Made by a program: the position numbers and the translations under genes. Positions 1 to 13,400 of a DNA stretch of 64,000 nt are shown here, in pieces. Under the pieces are notes generated by a model. That model had not been told where the DNA came from and did no database searches. It saw nothing but the letters and a program-made list of their open reading frames with translations. This stretch comes from Biomphalaria glabrata (taxonomy: Eukaryota; Mollusca; Gastropoda; Planorbidae). Within the stretch, counting starts at the first letter, position 1. Every line of letters begins with the position of its first letter. The stretch lies in contig NC_074711.1 in assembly GCF_947242115.1 (NCBI RefSeq), positions 57,868,963 to 57,932,962 of the forward strand, in the 5' to 3' direction.

Positions 1-449
1 TAATCACATTATCTAGAGTGAAAATATGTATTACACTTAATATCTACACCTATATAAAAATGTGTTTACTTATTCTTTAAATAAGTTTTGCAACTACAAT
101 ACAATCTGAACACTTGGACTATATAGGTTCTTCCTCCGTCTAATGTATTAATTTCATGTGTGAGTGTCAACAAAATGAAAATTTCATTCCAAATATCAGG
201 GAAAAAAATAAAAACCAAAGAGAATCATCAAAGATCAAATTCAAACATTTTTAAATGTAACAAAAATTTTAGTTTGCTTACAATCCTATACAATGGAATA
301 AAGTGAAAAATCTATCAGAAAAAAAGAAAAGAATGCTTACAGTGAGTACAATGAGATTCAAGGTTGAAACTAAAAAAACAAACTAGCCTAATTGATGTCT
401 TTAATAATGTCTAAAGAAGTCTATTAGTAGCTGGACATATGGTACAAAC
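1..449. other. Intron of the SEC23IP-like gene
   Basis: AT-rich sequence downstream of the donor at 448-449 (minus strand). No exon with conserved protein similarity is visible, so the next coding exon (start of the DDHD region) should lie left of the window. Confidence 0.6.
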
Positions 450-3400
450 CTTCTTATCTTGTTCCTCTTTCAAATGTCCTAACAGTTTTTTCCTTGGACC
501 TAAAGGCAATCCAATGTCTTTAAGATCCTGTTCTGTACACATTATCTTAAAAATAAAAAAAAAATTACTTCATTTAAAAAAAACTATAAAAGCCATCACT
601 AAGCATTCATGCAACACTTATTTATCAAAAATCATACCAATGGACTTTAATTTGAGCAGCTTATAATATTATGGTCAACTGCTGCAAGCTTTTTTCAAGC
701 GAGCAGCTTAAACTGCAGCTCATAACCTTTTAGAACCAAAAAGGACACTGTAGCTGTGGTCCTCACAACAGAGGGTGAAAACCACTAGGTTACCATTTAT
801 GCTCTCTTTCCTAATAATGTAACAGTGTCTTATAGAAAGAAAATTAAAGCTGTGCACTGTTTATGAGAAGTGCATTTTTACCAAAAATTTTAAGAATTAA
901 TTAATCTTAAATGAATAATAATAAAAAATAAATGAATCAATGAAAAGGGCTTACTAAAGACTCTACATCCATTTGCTCATTTTGAAACAAGCTTAATTTG
1001 TCTTGTAGACCAACTTTTGAGAGTAAAGTTTCCAGAGTCAATGCCTCAGAGTTTTCACTTTCAGTTTCTGACAGACCATGAACAGCCTCAAATGTATCTT
1101 CCAATGCAGCTGACGTTGATGACTGAAAGCAGCAGTATACATTTGGATGACAACTTAAAGGTACAAGTGAACAAGTTGAAACTAAAATACTTTTTCTATC
1201 TCGTAGGTGTTCATTACTAAATTTTTATGCTGTCAGCTATGCTCCAATATGTCCACCCAGGTTGTAGATAGTAGAATAATACAAAAGATATTACTGAGTA
1301 CAAATAAGTGATAATATTGGATGTGGGTCAAAGTTAAGTTTCTATCAAATGTAGAAACAGAAATTGACATAAAGTTCAAAACTTTGCTAAATTATACTAG
1401 CTGAAACTCAAGCTAGTTGAACTAGTTGATAACTAGTTGATGGATGCATTTATGTATATTTTGACTGGAACACTTTTTTTTGTTCATCATTCAATCATGT
1501 GTGTTTAAGAGGAGCTGTTTTATTAGAGGATGCAGAAAATGTGTTTCAGAGTGAAGGGAGATGTGGAGTATGGTTAAACTAAGCAGAAGTGTTTCATTTT
1601 TATGGGCTCTTAGAATTCACAAGTCATTAGTTAATGCAGGACCTCTGCAGATGTAACTTCTCAAAGAGTAGTGTGATAGAAGCGGTTGTTATAATGTTGC
1701 TGTAAAAAAAAAAGGAATATGTTACTGTGGGGCAGGGAGCTTTATAACGCAGTGTTTCACATTGATAAATGCAAGCTTAGTGAAGTACTGGTGTCACACT
1801 TCAACATGTAAGAGAAAGAGTAGGCTAGTCACGCCTCAGTGCGCAAGTGGAAGAAGAGGGCTGACCAGTAGTACTTTAACAGTCAATACTATTCGTTCAC
1901 ATTGAGTATGCATGGGAAAATAATGCAGACCCTTCAGATAACCTTGATTTTCATAAACATGATGTATGGTCAAGGTAGGAGCTTGTAGAATCAACAATCA
2001 GTGATGTAATGGGTCTATACTATTTGATTGGGGATATTTAAGCAGCATAGGTTAACTATCGGGGTCGCTAGTCATTGCTCATGTTGGTTGGTCATTAGAT
2101 TGTTCATAGTCGTTGTTTCAAGTAACCATTTTTACAAGTATTCTGTATTGGATTATTATATTTCTATAATGGATTATTGATTAGCTGTATCTTTACTGTT
2201 TTATATCAACTATTCTATTCAAGTCTTAAACTTTGGATTATTTTGTTGATCTGAGTTTGAAGGCATTAAAGAAAATTATATTCAGTGCTAAGTTACTTCA
2301 TTGTACCCTAGTTGTGCACTGAACAGATTTAAAGGCACCTCAGAATCTGCATATCACATGATCTTGGATACAATACAACAACTATCTACACATTACATTA
2401 AAACTTTTACAAATATTTCAAGTTTTATAACTACCTAGTTGGTAAGCATAGTTCTATTGATAAAATCCAAATAAAAATGTGATCAAACCTCATTTAAAGA
2501 ATTGTCTAACACATTTGATGCTGGTACAATATCCCCTGGTAACCTCTGATTCAATAGAATGTCGAATAAAATAACAGAACCTAAGCAGAAACAAGCATTT
2601 AAATAATTAATTTTTTTTAAATTACACTCCAACAGAAAATTTAATGTTCAAATTTTTTTTCTATCATACTCCTATTTGTGAGATTAATTTAATTAACTTT
2701 TTATTTTCAGGTACATATTTTTAATGTACAATGAAAAACTTAGAAATATTATTTTGAAATAATAATTAAATTTTTAAGGCTTAAAAAATCAAAACAATAT
2801 TACGTCAAAAGTATTATTAAATAGTTTTGACTTTTTTTATGGATCTACCCATCCGACCAACACAGTACTCAAAAAAGCAATTACACATGACTAAATGTCA
2901 CTAATTTAGTGAGTTCCTTGAGATAAATTTTTCTTATAAATATAAATTTTAGTAAAAATTGTGTAATTATGTTGTAGTATACAAATATACTAGTAGAATA
3001 GTGATGGGAAGACATCAAAGAATTGAAAAGTTTATCATTTTAAGAGATTCTGTTCAAAGTAAAAGACGGAGATGAATGGAGAAAGACCATTGATAGGTTA
3101 TGTGTTGTGCCCCAACGGTCCAATAGACTAAGGGATAGGCGATGATGGTGATTTAAAACTGTCTACTTGCTGCTTGGCGAATTAAATTAGAGAAAAGATC
3201 GTGTTGAAATGTTTATATAATTTCTGTTTGTACATTTTTAATCATTTCAGCAAATTCTTTTATTAACTAATTAAGAAATATTAACAGATAGAAGGACACC
3301 ATTGAGATGAAGCTGTAGATTAGTTCATAAGAAAAGTGACCTTGATCTAATCTAAACATTTTATTAAAATATATTTGGTCACTCCTATTTAATAGATAAA

Positions 3401-6400
3401 CTATTAGACTTTTCAGAGTGGTTTCTTGTATAACAAACTTTAAAAACCAACCTAGACTGTGTCCTGCAACAGATACATCTCCACTAAAAGATTGATTCTT
3501 CTCTAAGAAAACATGGAACATTCTATTCATCTCTCTACCAACTGTTTCACAAATTTTCTGTTGAACAGGATGAAAACAATACTTAGTATTGAAATAAGAA
3601 ATAAAGATCATCATAAAAAATAAACATACATAATGTTACATTACTTCATTCTAATTTCCTTAATGAATTTACCTGGCAATATAAAGGACTGGTATAGAAC
3701 AGAGTGTCTATTAAATTGTTGTTTATAAAATGTCGCAGTTTTGAGGTGCTTGGTAAAGTAACACTAGTCACCTGTCTAGAGAGTAACAAGCACATCATAC
3801 TCTTGAAATCAAAATAATTAGACAATAACATACTCTAAGCAAATTCAAAATACTTTGAAAAAAGAATTTCGTTAATACACTTTTAAAAGTAAAAGTTCAT
3901 TTCTAAAAACAGGTAATTAAAATTATCACCTACTTTGCCCCCTTAACATGGTTTAACTATTTGTAGACCAAAAAATACAATTACTCTTTTAGCCCAGACA
4001 CTCCATCTTCTAGAGCCTCTGACCAAATGATCGGCAGAAATTCAACCCTGTTTACAGACTTTGACTGATAAGCATTCGTAAAATGAGACTGGAGAAGACT
4101 TAAAGCATTGCTGCGGAAATTATCCACTGAAAAACAAAAGAAAGCATAATATTCAAGTCAAGATATCTTTGTTAACATTGAATTATAAAGAATTTTTTTT
4201 ACATAACCTTTAACAATTTAAGTCTATAGAACTGGTAACAGCTTCTTCAATTTTATGACCAACAGCTTGAGAGCATTATGTAGCCAGCACAATGCTTAAA
4301 CCCTATACTTAATCAACAGGTGTTGAGTAGTAAAGATGTTACTTATAACCATTACAACAAAACTTTTGTGAGTAATACAATTAAGATAAGAGCTAACTAT
4401 ATAGGTATTTCATACAGCTGTCACTGAAATGACTTATTCATTATGCTTTAGAGACAATGAAAAATAAAATGGACCTACCTAAAGCTTCCACTGATTTTCC
4501 ATTCTTATTTGTCATATCCTCAATGCCAGGCACAAAAAATACTAGGTGATCAACTTCTTCTCTCTCACCTGAACAAGAAAAATAAGTCTAGAGTCATTAT
4601 CTAGTTTGAGTCAATGAACTTGTTTTTAATGAGAAACTAGAGTCATTTTTAAAACAATTTATTGTTGTTGTTTTTTTTGGTTATGAAATATTTACCATAT
4701 TCTATAGTTGCAAAATCCTCCACGCCTCTCTTGACAACTCTGGGTCTCATTTGATCTCCCTGGAAAACAAAAATAAGACTCATTATTTTTAAGATATCAT
4801 ATTTATATGGCTAGAGGAAAACAAATGTTATGGATGCGACATTGTTTTATTTTCTCTTGTCAAATGTATTACTTTATTAAGAAAAAAAAGTTTCTGCAAT
4901 TATTTTTAATTTATCTTCACCAGTACCCAATCAATGACTGCAAAATAAAAGTAAACTTTAAAAAAAAAAAAAGACACCTAATTGATGAATAATTGTTACA
5001 AGCAGTTAAACAAAACAACTGGAGTTACACTTCATTCCATCTCTAGACTTAGTAGGAAAAAAAAAAAAAGAAAGAAAAAAAAGAAAACAGAACTTTGTTT
5101 AAAAAAAGAAAAGAAGCTAAAAACTAATTTTTACAATATAAGATAACAATAATATGAATAGTATAAATGTGAATAATAAAAATGCAAAAGTTAATTATCT
5201 AGACAGAAATCTACTTTTCTGTAAGTAATTTTTTTTTAAAACTCAAAATGTTAACATAAAGCACTATATTTTAATGGCAATGTATATTTTACTATTGGCT
5301 ATCACTGGAGTGGATGGATACAATTTTAAATGTGAATGTTTTTTTATGACGTTTTTTCTAACCATGGCATATAAGGATCATGAAATGTGTATATTCAGCT
5401 GGAAGTATCCCCGTAGCAATTGTTTCTTTAATTAATTTTACTTTCTTATGAGTACCGGTACTGAATTTGAATGTCTTAGATGAATAAGAAAAATAAACAA
5501 ATAAATGCTTATTGCTGAAGGTACAAAATAGTCCAAAATGCAAAAAAATTTTATTAAAATTAAACTGAGTATAAAAACCAACAACATGAATTATGTTTTT
5601 TAGTTTTTATGACTTAAATGTTAAAATAAAAAAAAAAGACAACTTTTGCTGAAGAATAAAGGGAAACAGCAGCAGCTCAATATATTTTTGTAATCGTTAT
5701 GATCAAAAAGTCATGAAGCACATGCATAAATATACCAATAAGAGTAATAGATTGGTCATATCTTTGGTTCAAATGAAGAAATTTGAAATACAGACACATA
5801 GAAACAAAAACTGTGTTGATGCAATTAAAATGTTTCAACATGACAACTATTACTGTAAACATTCAAATATTGAAACAGTTAAAGCCTGATGTTAAGCAGA
5901 CGTTAAAAAAAAAAAGAGAGACACTCACCCCTGTTAGTGTATAAAAATTCTAATGGATGGACATAAAGTAAACACAGTGAGCAGGAACCTAACATGCTTC
6001 TCAATGCCAGAAACTAACAAAATACACTGTATGAACATTCTATCAAGTTACATTTTTTATGACAATAGACTAAATGTTACGTTTTATCACTTCAAATGTT
6101 GAATAATTTTCTCTCATTTGTGAGAACTCTTAAATGGTCCAATTCCTTTTATTGACCAATTTGGAGGAGGGTGGGGAAGAGAGAGAGGGGCCTGGTACTT
6201 TTGGTTCTCAACAAATACAACCCAAGCTCCAGTCAGAATTGTAAAAATATTTCTTTTCTTTTTAAAATGTATGATGATATTTTATACATAAATTAAATTT
6301 TACAAGTAAATAAAAAAAAAAACAAGGTTACAAAGACAGCTTGTGTCAGTGTGGAAACACAAACTCAAAATCGGCCCTCGAAGTGGTCTACCAAGAGTCT

Positions 6401-9400
6401 TCACCAGGATTCGAACATCGGTTTTCAGAAGATTTTAATAATTTTCAGGAGATTTTCATGATTTTTTGTGTGTATATTTTACAATTTCAGGAGAATTCCA
6501 GAAACCCTTTAATAATAAGTTAAAATGGTTTATGTTAATAATTTACACCAAGACTTTGCACTGGGCCTATGAAAGTGCTGGGATTTATTATAAATATATC
6601 TAGATCTGGGGTCTATTTAGTCTTATTCAGACTATCAAGTGTAGCCCCCTATAATGAGGATATGTCAAAACTGTGCGCTATAAAAGTAGTTTGTTATTTT
6701 TTAAACTTATAACTAAAACAAAGTTCGTATCAAAATTCTTTTTTTAAACAACATTTGAATCAGTATTCTATTCAATCAGTTAGTTAATAAATGGAAAATA
6801 TATGTTATAATGAACCATTGACACTTTTACCATTGTGACCTTTGATGCAATTTTTTTGTACCAATGCGCGAATCTATGAATGAAGCTTGAGTTATTAATG
6901 AAGAAGTCCATGACCTTTTAAAAAAAAGTTACCTCCCCTGAAGTTTTTCATTGAAAAGTGGTGTGATTGTTTTAAAAATCGCTGGCATGTATAATTTTTT
7001 AAAGTTCACTTTCGGAAAAGAAAAAAGTAGCTAATGCTTCAGAACTTTGAATGATCTAAAATATCATGATGTCCCATTTTTTTTTTCTCTTCTAGTTTCT
7101 GAGATATAAACGGGACGGACGGACTGACAGGCCACACAAAACTAATAGCGTCTTTTACCCTTTCGGGGGCCGCTAAAAATTAATAACTTAATTAATGCCC
7201 AATTATTTGTAGAAACATAAGATGCAAAAATATTTTCTACCAACAACTATATGGAGGCCAGTGTAAGAAGATTAATCTATCTATATTTAAACATCTTATG
7301 TAAAAAGTCTGCTACATTTAAATGAAAACATCAATGAAAATTAGAGGCATTTTATAAAATTAAGAATGACCTAGTATTTGGTCATTAAAAGTATTAGATT
7401 TAAAAGTACAGAATGTAACAGTTATTAGATAATGTGTGTACAATTGCTTTTCAGGCTATTTCAGTTCAATTTTAGGCACTTCTCAATGTTATCTAGGTTA
7501 CAGAAATGATTATTAGCGAGTTTTAACCGTAGTAGTAAGATGTTAGTATGCAATACTTGTATACTTGTGCACTTTGGTTAGTAGTGTAAGCTAACCTTTT
7601 TAAAATAACTTAGAAAATTGTTTAAAAAATGTTTATAAGTACTGTAGGACACAGTATTCATCTCATCAGTCAAAAAAAAAAAAAAAAAAAAAGGGGGGGG
7701 GGGGGAAGTAAATTTGAATTTAAAAGCAAACTTTCATACAAATGTTATAAAATCCTAAATATTGATATTTAGTCATTAAAAAAATGCATTGTTCTTGAGA
7801 TAAAGCAATTACATATAAAATTGTTTGCTTGACGCTGAGTTGCTTTTTTTTTAATATAATTATTCTTAATTATTTTTGTTATTATTATTATTATATGTTA
7901 GGAAGAGAAGATTTAAAAATTTGGTGATGTGCATATAACAATAATTCAAGAGTTTGTGGTAGGGAAATCCTTTCCCCCAAAAAATAAATCACATTTGATG
8001 AGCACCAGAGTACTGGGCTTCACCACAACAATAGAGACCAGAACCTAGCTAGTGTCAAAACCTTCAAATATCTTGGAACTTCTTCACAGATAAATGACTT
8101 TAGACCTTAACTGCTTATTATTATCTGAGTCTAGAACAGCAGAGAAAGAACATTTCAAGCATGTCAAGATGACATGTTTTCTGGGCATCACAAACAAAGA
8201 ATACCATCTCAAAGTAGATAAGTCCAACAAGCCTCATCTCAAAGTAGATAAGTCAAACAAGCCTCACAAGATTGTCCTAAACAATGTATATATAAACAAA
8301 ACTCTACCTAATACAGGTGATACAGTTATGCCACAAAATTGTTAGAACTTGAAAAAAAAAAAAGATGGCAGATCACTTCTGGTGTACCTCTGCTTCTAGG
8401 GAAGTAAGGACAATTTAAGAGCTACTATTTTTTTCCCTAAAAAAAAATCAGAAGGGGAGAAGGGAGGTTACTGATTTCTTTAATTATATACTATTATCAC
8501 TTGTGTCCTGAGGTTTTTGCAATAGCTGTTACTTAAAAAAAAATTATTTTTTTTCAATAAATTTTAAGTTTATAAAATAAAATTCTGTCTACATTCTACA
8601 ATACAGGAATTTATCATGTGATAGAAGAGAAGCACCAATGTTACTTTTGATCAAGCAAGAAGAGCGTATAGCCATTTTACCTGAACATTTCCCCATTCAT
8701 CAAAAGTGGAAGAAGGTGGAAACTGAACAATAACATTAGCATTGTGCATGACAATGATCACATTGTCTGGGAACTCCAGCCTGCGGTGCCATCCATTAGT
8801 TTCCATTGCCTTTTTGTATTCATTCTAACGAGTTGTGCACAAACAAACAAAATAAATCATTAGTAAAATAATAGACTCCATTTCAACTCTTGTCTTTAAA
8901 TGACAATAAAATATAGTTACACAATATATTAAATAGCTTAATTTCAAAGCAGTACATTTGTAGGTAATGACATTTAATCTTGAGAGCTCAAGTACCTACT
9001 TCAAGTTTGAGGGAAAGCTCTTCTTCATAGGGAATATATCTGTTGTCACCTTCTCTTTTGTAGAACCATGAGCACCGTCTGACTGGAACAGGAAAGTCCT
9101 GCCAGTACACAGGCTTTCTTATTCGCAAACCAACATTCACTTCATTGCGACCACCATTTGTGTTAACAGTGGTATGGTTAGGAGATTCTGCTAAACCTAT
9201 TGACAAAGTTATAGTTAAATTAGACTGTGAATAAGAAAACAAAGCAAGAGAGAAACATTTTTCAAAACTATTTCTCACTGTAACAATGATCACATTTATC
9301 AAAAATAGGCAATTTTGTAGGACATGGTGTCACAGAATGTGTATTTAATATATTTTCATAATGCATAGGGTGTATTTTTATCTTAAATTTAAAAAAAAGT

Positions 9401-10443
9401 AAGCTTCCCCTATCAGACTTTGCAATATATAGGGCAGATGATGAAAAAGTTATCTATTTCTGTGGCCGACGGTTGATGACAATGTCATGTGGCCAGCACA
9501 ATGACTAACTACCTGTACTTTTCCTAAACTAATGTGAGGTACCCATTAGAGCTGGGTCTCAGAGGTGCTGTAAGATCCCGAAATTAAAAATCCCAGTCTT
9601 AGGACCCTTTGGTTCGGAAGCCAATCACTTTACCACTCAGCCACAATGCATCCCTTTTCATTTTAAGCTAATGATGTTTTCTTTTACTAAACATTCAGTT
9701 TTAACATTTCCTTTTTATTATAATTTTAATTAATCTCATTTTATACTTAACAATAGTTTTACTGTGTTTTTCAAAACAATTTCTTGTTTCCATGGACATC
9801 TATGAATATATTTGAATAAACTCATTATATGTATCCCCTAAATACAAATTATGAGATGATGTAAAGTAATTAAATAATGAAAAACTAATGCTAATTTTCA
9901 GAGAAAAAAAAATAAATTTTATAACAAAATGTAATTAGCACTATGGAAATAAGACAATAGTTCAATAATATTTATTCTCACGTGTTTGAAAAGCAATCTC
10001 TAATTGTGTGCTGTCATGAACAGAAAATGGTCTCCAGATTTCTATCTCATTTTCATTCTGTTGATAACACCAATGGTATCTGACAGGCTGGTAATAAAGT
10101 CCACCTGTGTACTGTCCAGTGGGCTCTGCCCCTCCTACCTGACTAGCATGGTTCTGCAGAGGTCCAGGTGAAGGGCTATACTGAGCCTGTGAAATATTAT
10201 TGGTTAGCTGATTTATGGGTTTTACTGGAGGTAAATTTACAATAGGTGGCTGCGAGACTGGTGAAGGCATCGAAGAAAATGATGATGGCATCTGTGCATA
10301 TTGTGGTCGCCCTCCTTGATGTCTATATATGTTACCAGAACCTGCCAAATAAAAATTTATTTAAAAAAAAGAATTTTAAACACATTAAAAAAAAAAAAAA
10401 TCAAGGTTCAGAAAATATTTTGTTTTAAAAATAAGAAAGCAAG

Positions 10444-10489
<46 letters not shown>

Positions 10490-13400
10490 AAAAAAAGTAG
10501 ACCAAAAGTGATTCAACAGTACCAGCCCTAAAAAAAGTACTTTTTAGCACATTATGAAATAATAATTATGTGATATGTAAATAAAAAAAAATCTAGGACA
10601 ATGAAAAAGGAGTGAGAAAAACAAACTGTTGAAAAGGCCATGAGTAATGTTTGACATGTCTGCTCTAACAGGAATAAGGCACTGTATCCATATCACAGTG
10701 CTGATGTATTAGTTTCTACATTGATACAATTAACAAACATTCCTAGTATCTCTTTCAGTATTAGAAAGTATAGTTAAGTTATAAATTATAGTTTAGACAT
10801 TTTTGAGGGTACTGAAGAATCACCCAGTGTAATATTTACCAGAGGTATCCTTAGGTGGTGGGGCAGCTGATGGAGGTGAAGCAAAAGACATAGCAGGTGA
10901 TGGGTGATGAGGAGGCGGAGCCATGCTCTCCCCAACAGTGTGAGCTATGGAAGCAGTTGTCATGGGTGCTGGAGGAGGATGGCCATGACCTATTTGAGCA
11001 AAAGGATCCTGGACAACATTTTGTGAAGACTGGAAATAGTGTGATGATGCTGGCTGTGTGACAGGTCTACCAGGAGAAAGACTAGGTGCTGATTGTCCTA
11101 CAAAGCTGTCTGCTTCAGCTTCTTCATCTGTGTACAAATTAGTTTAAATATACATCAAAATTGATTTTTTTTTATCTTTGCAAAATAAGTTTATATTATC
11201 AACATGGCCTAAATAAAAATTGTTTGCTAGTTGTTTTTTTTTTATTTTGTTTTAATCACACTGTAATGTAAAGCCTATTAATATCAGTGTGTAAAATCTC
11301 ACTTTAAAATTATATATATAATTCTCTTCATGGCTCAAGAGTTTGGACACTAAGTAATGAAAAGATCACTCTTTTATTTCTGCAGGTCAGACAGACTAGA
11401 GTTACCACAAGTAATTTTAGAGGCAAACATTTTACAAACACTAAATAGCAGGGCCGGACTTAACCATTGTGACCAAGAAGTCATGGAAAGAGAACAAGTA
11501 ATCTACTATGTATTCACCCGAATAGCAGGGCCGGACGTAACCATTGTGGGGAACAATGCGAAACGGATTTCGCGGGGCCCAGCTTGGGTAGGGATATGGA
11601 AAATACGTGAAAATTAAGAGTTTGTATTAGAATATATATTCGTCTTTGCATTTCATTCATTCTTTACTAAGCACAGAATTACTACACAAGCCTTGCGTGT
11701 AGCGAAGTCATCTATATATATATAATTCTCTTCATGGCTCCAGAGTTTGGACACCAAGTAATGGAAAGATCACTCTTTTATTTCTGCAAGTCGGACGGAC
11801 TAGAGTTACCCCATGTAATTCTAGAGGCGTAAAAAAAAAAGAGAAGGGGGGGGGGGGGGGAAGGAGAACAAGTAGTATTCACCTGTCACTAAATAGCAGG
11901 GCCGGACTTAACCATTGTGACCAAGAAGTCATGGAAAGAGAACAAGTAATCTACTCTGTATTCACCCGTCACTAAATAGCAGGGCCGGACATAACCATGT
12001 AATACCATTGTGGGCCCAGTTTGGGTAGGGATATGGATAATAAGTGAAAATTAAGAGTTTGTATTAGAAAATATATATGTCTTTGCATTTTATTCATTCT
12101 TTACTATGCACAGGATTACTACACAAGCCTTGCGTGTAGTGAAGTCATATGGTGTATATAATAGGAATTATGTTTCCTATATAGATCACGCTCAATAGCA
12201 AGAATTACCAAATCTTTCAATCTATCTACGAGAATTGTTGACCTCAAGTAATTCTTCATTAGTGTGAGGCCCGAGAAGCTTCTTTCACTAGATTCCACAA
12301 TTGAAGGTATATAATGCCGGGGTTTTTTATCGCGGGTAGGATTGGCGTTTTCCATAATGAATGACACCCGACAATTTTTGTCTATATATTTCAGGAGATA
12401 TGTATACATGTGTTTTCTAAAGATTTTAATAATTTCCGTATGACATGACTTTTTCGTATATTTTGCAATTTCAGGAGATTTCCATGAGCTCCTGGTAAAT
12501 TGACAGGAGGCGACGGAAAATCTGTTATAAGTTATAAAATGGTTTATTTTAATAATTTATACACATAGAATTAGCGCGGGTCCTATGAAAGTGCGAGCCC
12601 GCTGCTGTCACATAGGTTGCAGTGGCCTGAGGCCGGCCCTGCAAAATAGCGGTGTATGCTACGCCACCAGTCGACTAGTATTACTATTTAAGCTATTAAA
12701 CATAAACATAACTTTATTTTTAGTTTGAAATAAAAGAAAAATGATTTTTAAAAAGTTAAGAAATGTGAGAAAGAAAGTGGCTCATCAAGATTTAATAAAT
12801 CAAAAACATTCCTTTTATTTTATTTGCAATCCATGGCAAAGCTACACTCTAAAAATAATCTCAGACTATATTAACTTTTAAAAGTAAAAAAAAAAATTCA
12901 CTAGCAAATGGTACAAAAAAAAACAACCTTGCCAAGACAGATTGATAAAATAAAATATCAATAGACAGAATGTAATCATGTTCTCTCACTTTTATTGCTT
13001 TTCCCCCAAAACCATAGTATTATTATTATATGTTTGATAACAAAACTTAGTGTCTAAATGTTTTGTAAAATAATATATATTATATATTGTGTTTAATCAA
13101 GAAATTACTTTTCTTTATTCAATATAAATATATGTCTTAGGGGTTGGTTTGCGTTGGTTTGTTTTAATGGACTTAAATGAAATGGCAATGAGTTTGCTCT
13201 AGATCAGATTATACTATAGATATCTAATTATTATATATTGCCATTCTATACTATGGATTCAGTCAGTATATCTTCTTTCTATTTCTAGACAACATCTAGT
13301 CAATCTATGTCATAAATCTAGAATCTAGGCAAAATTTTCAACACAAAAATTCAAATTGTCATAACTTCTGTTTTCTGTTCTAGTTAACTTAGAAAGAATA

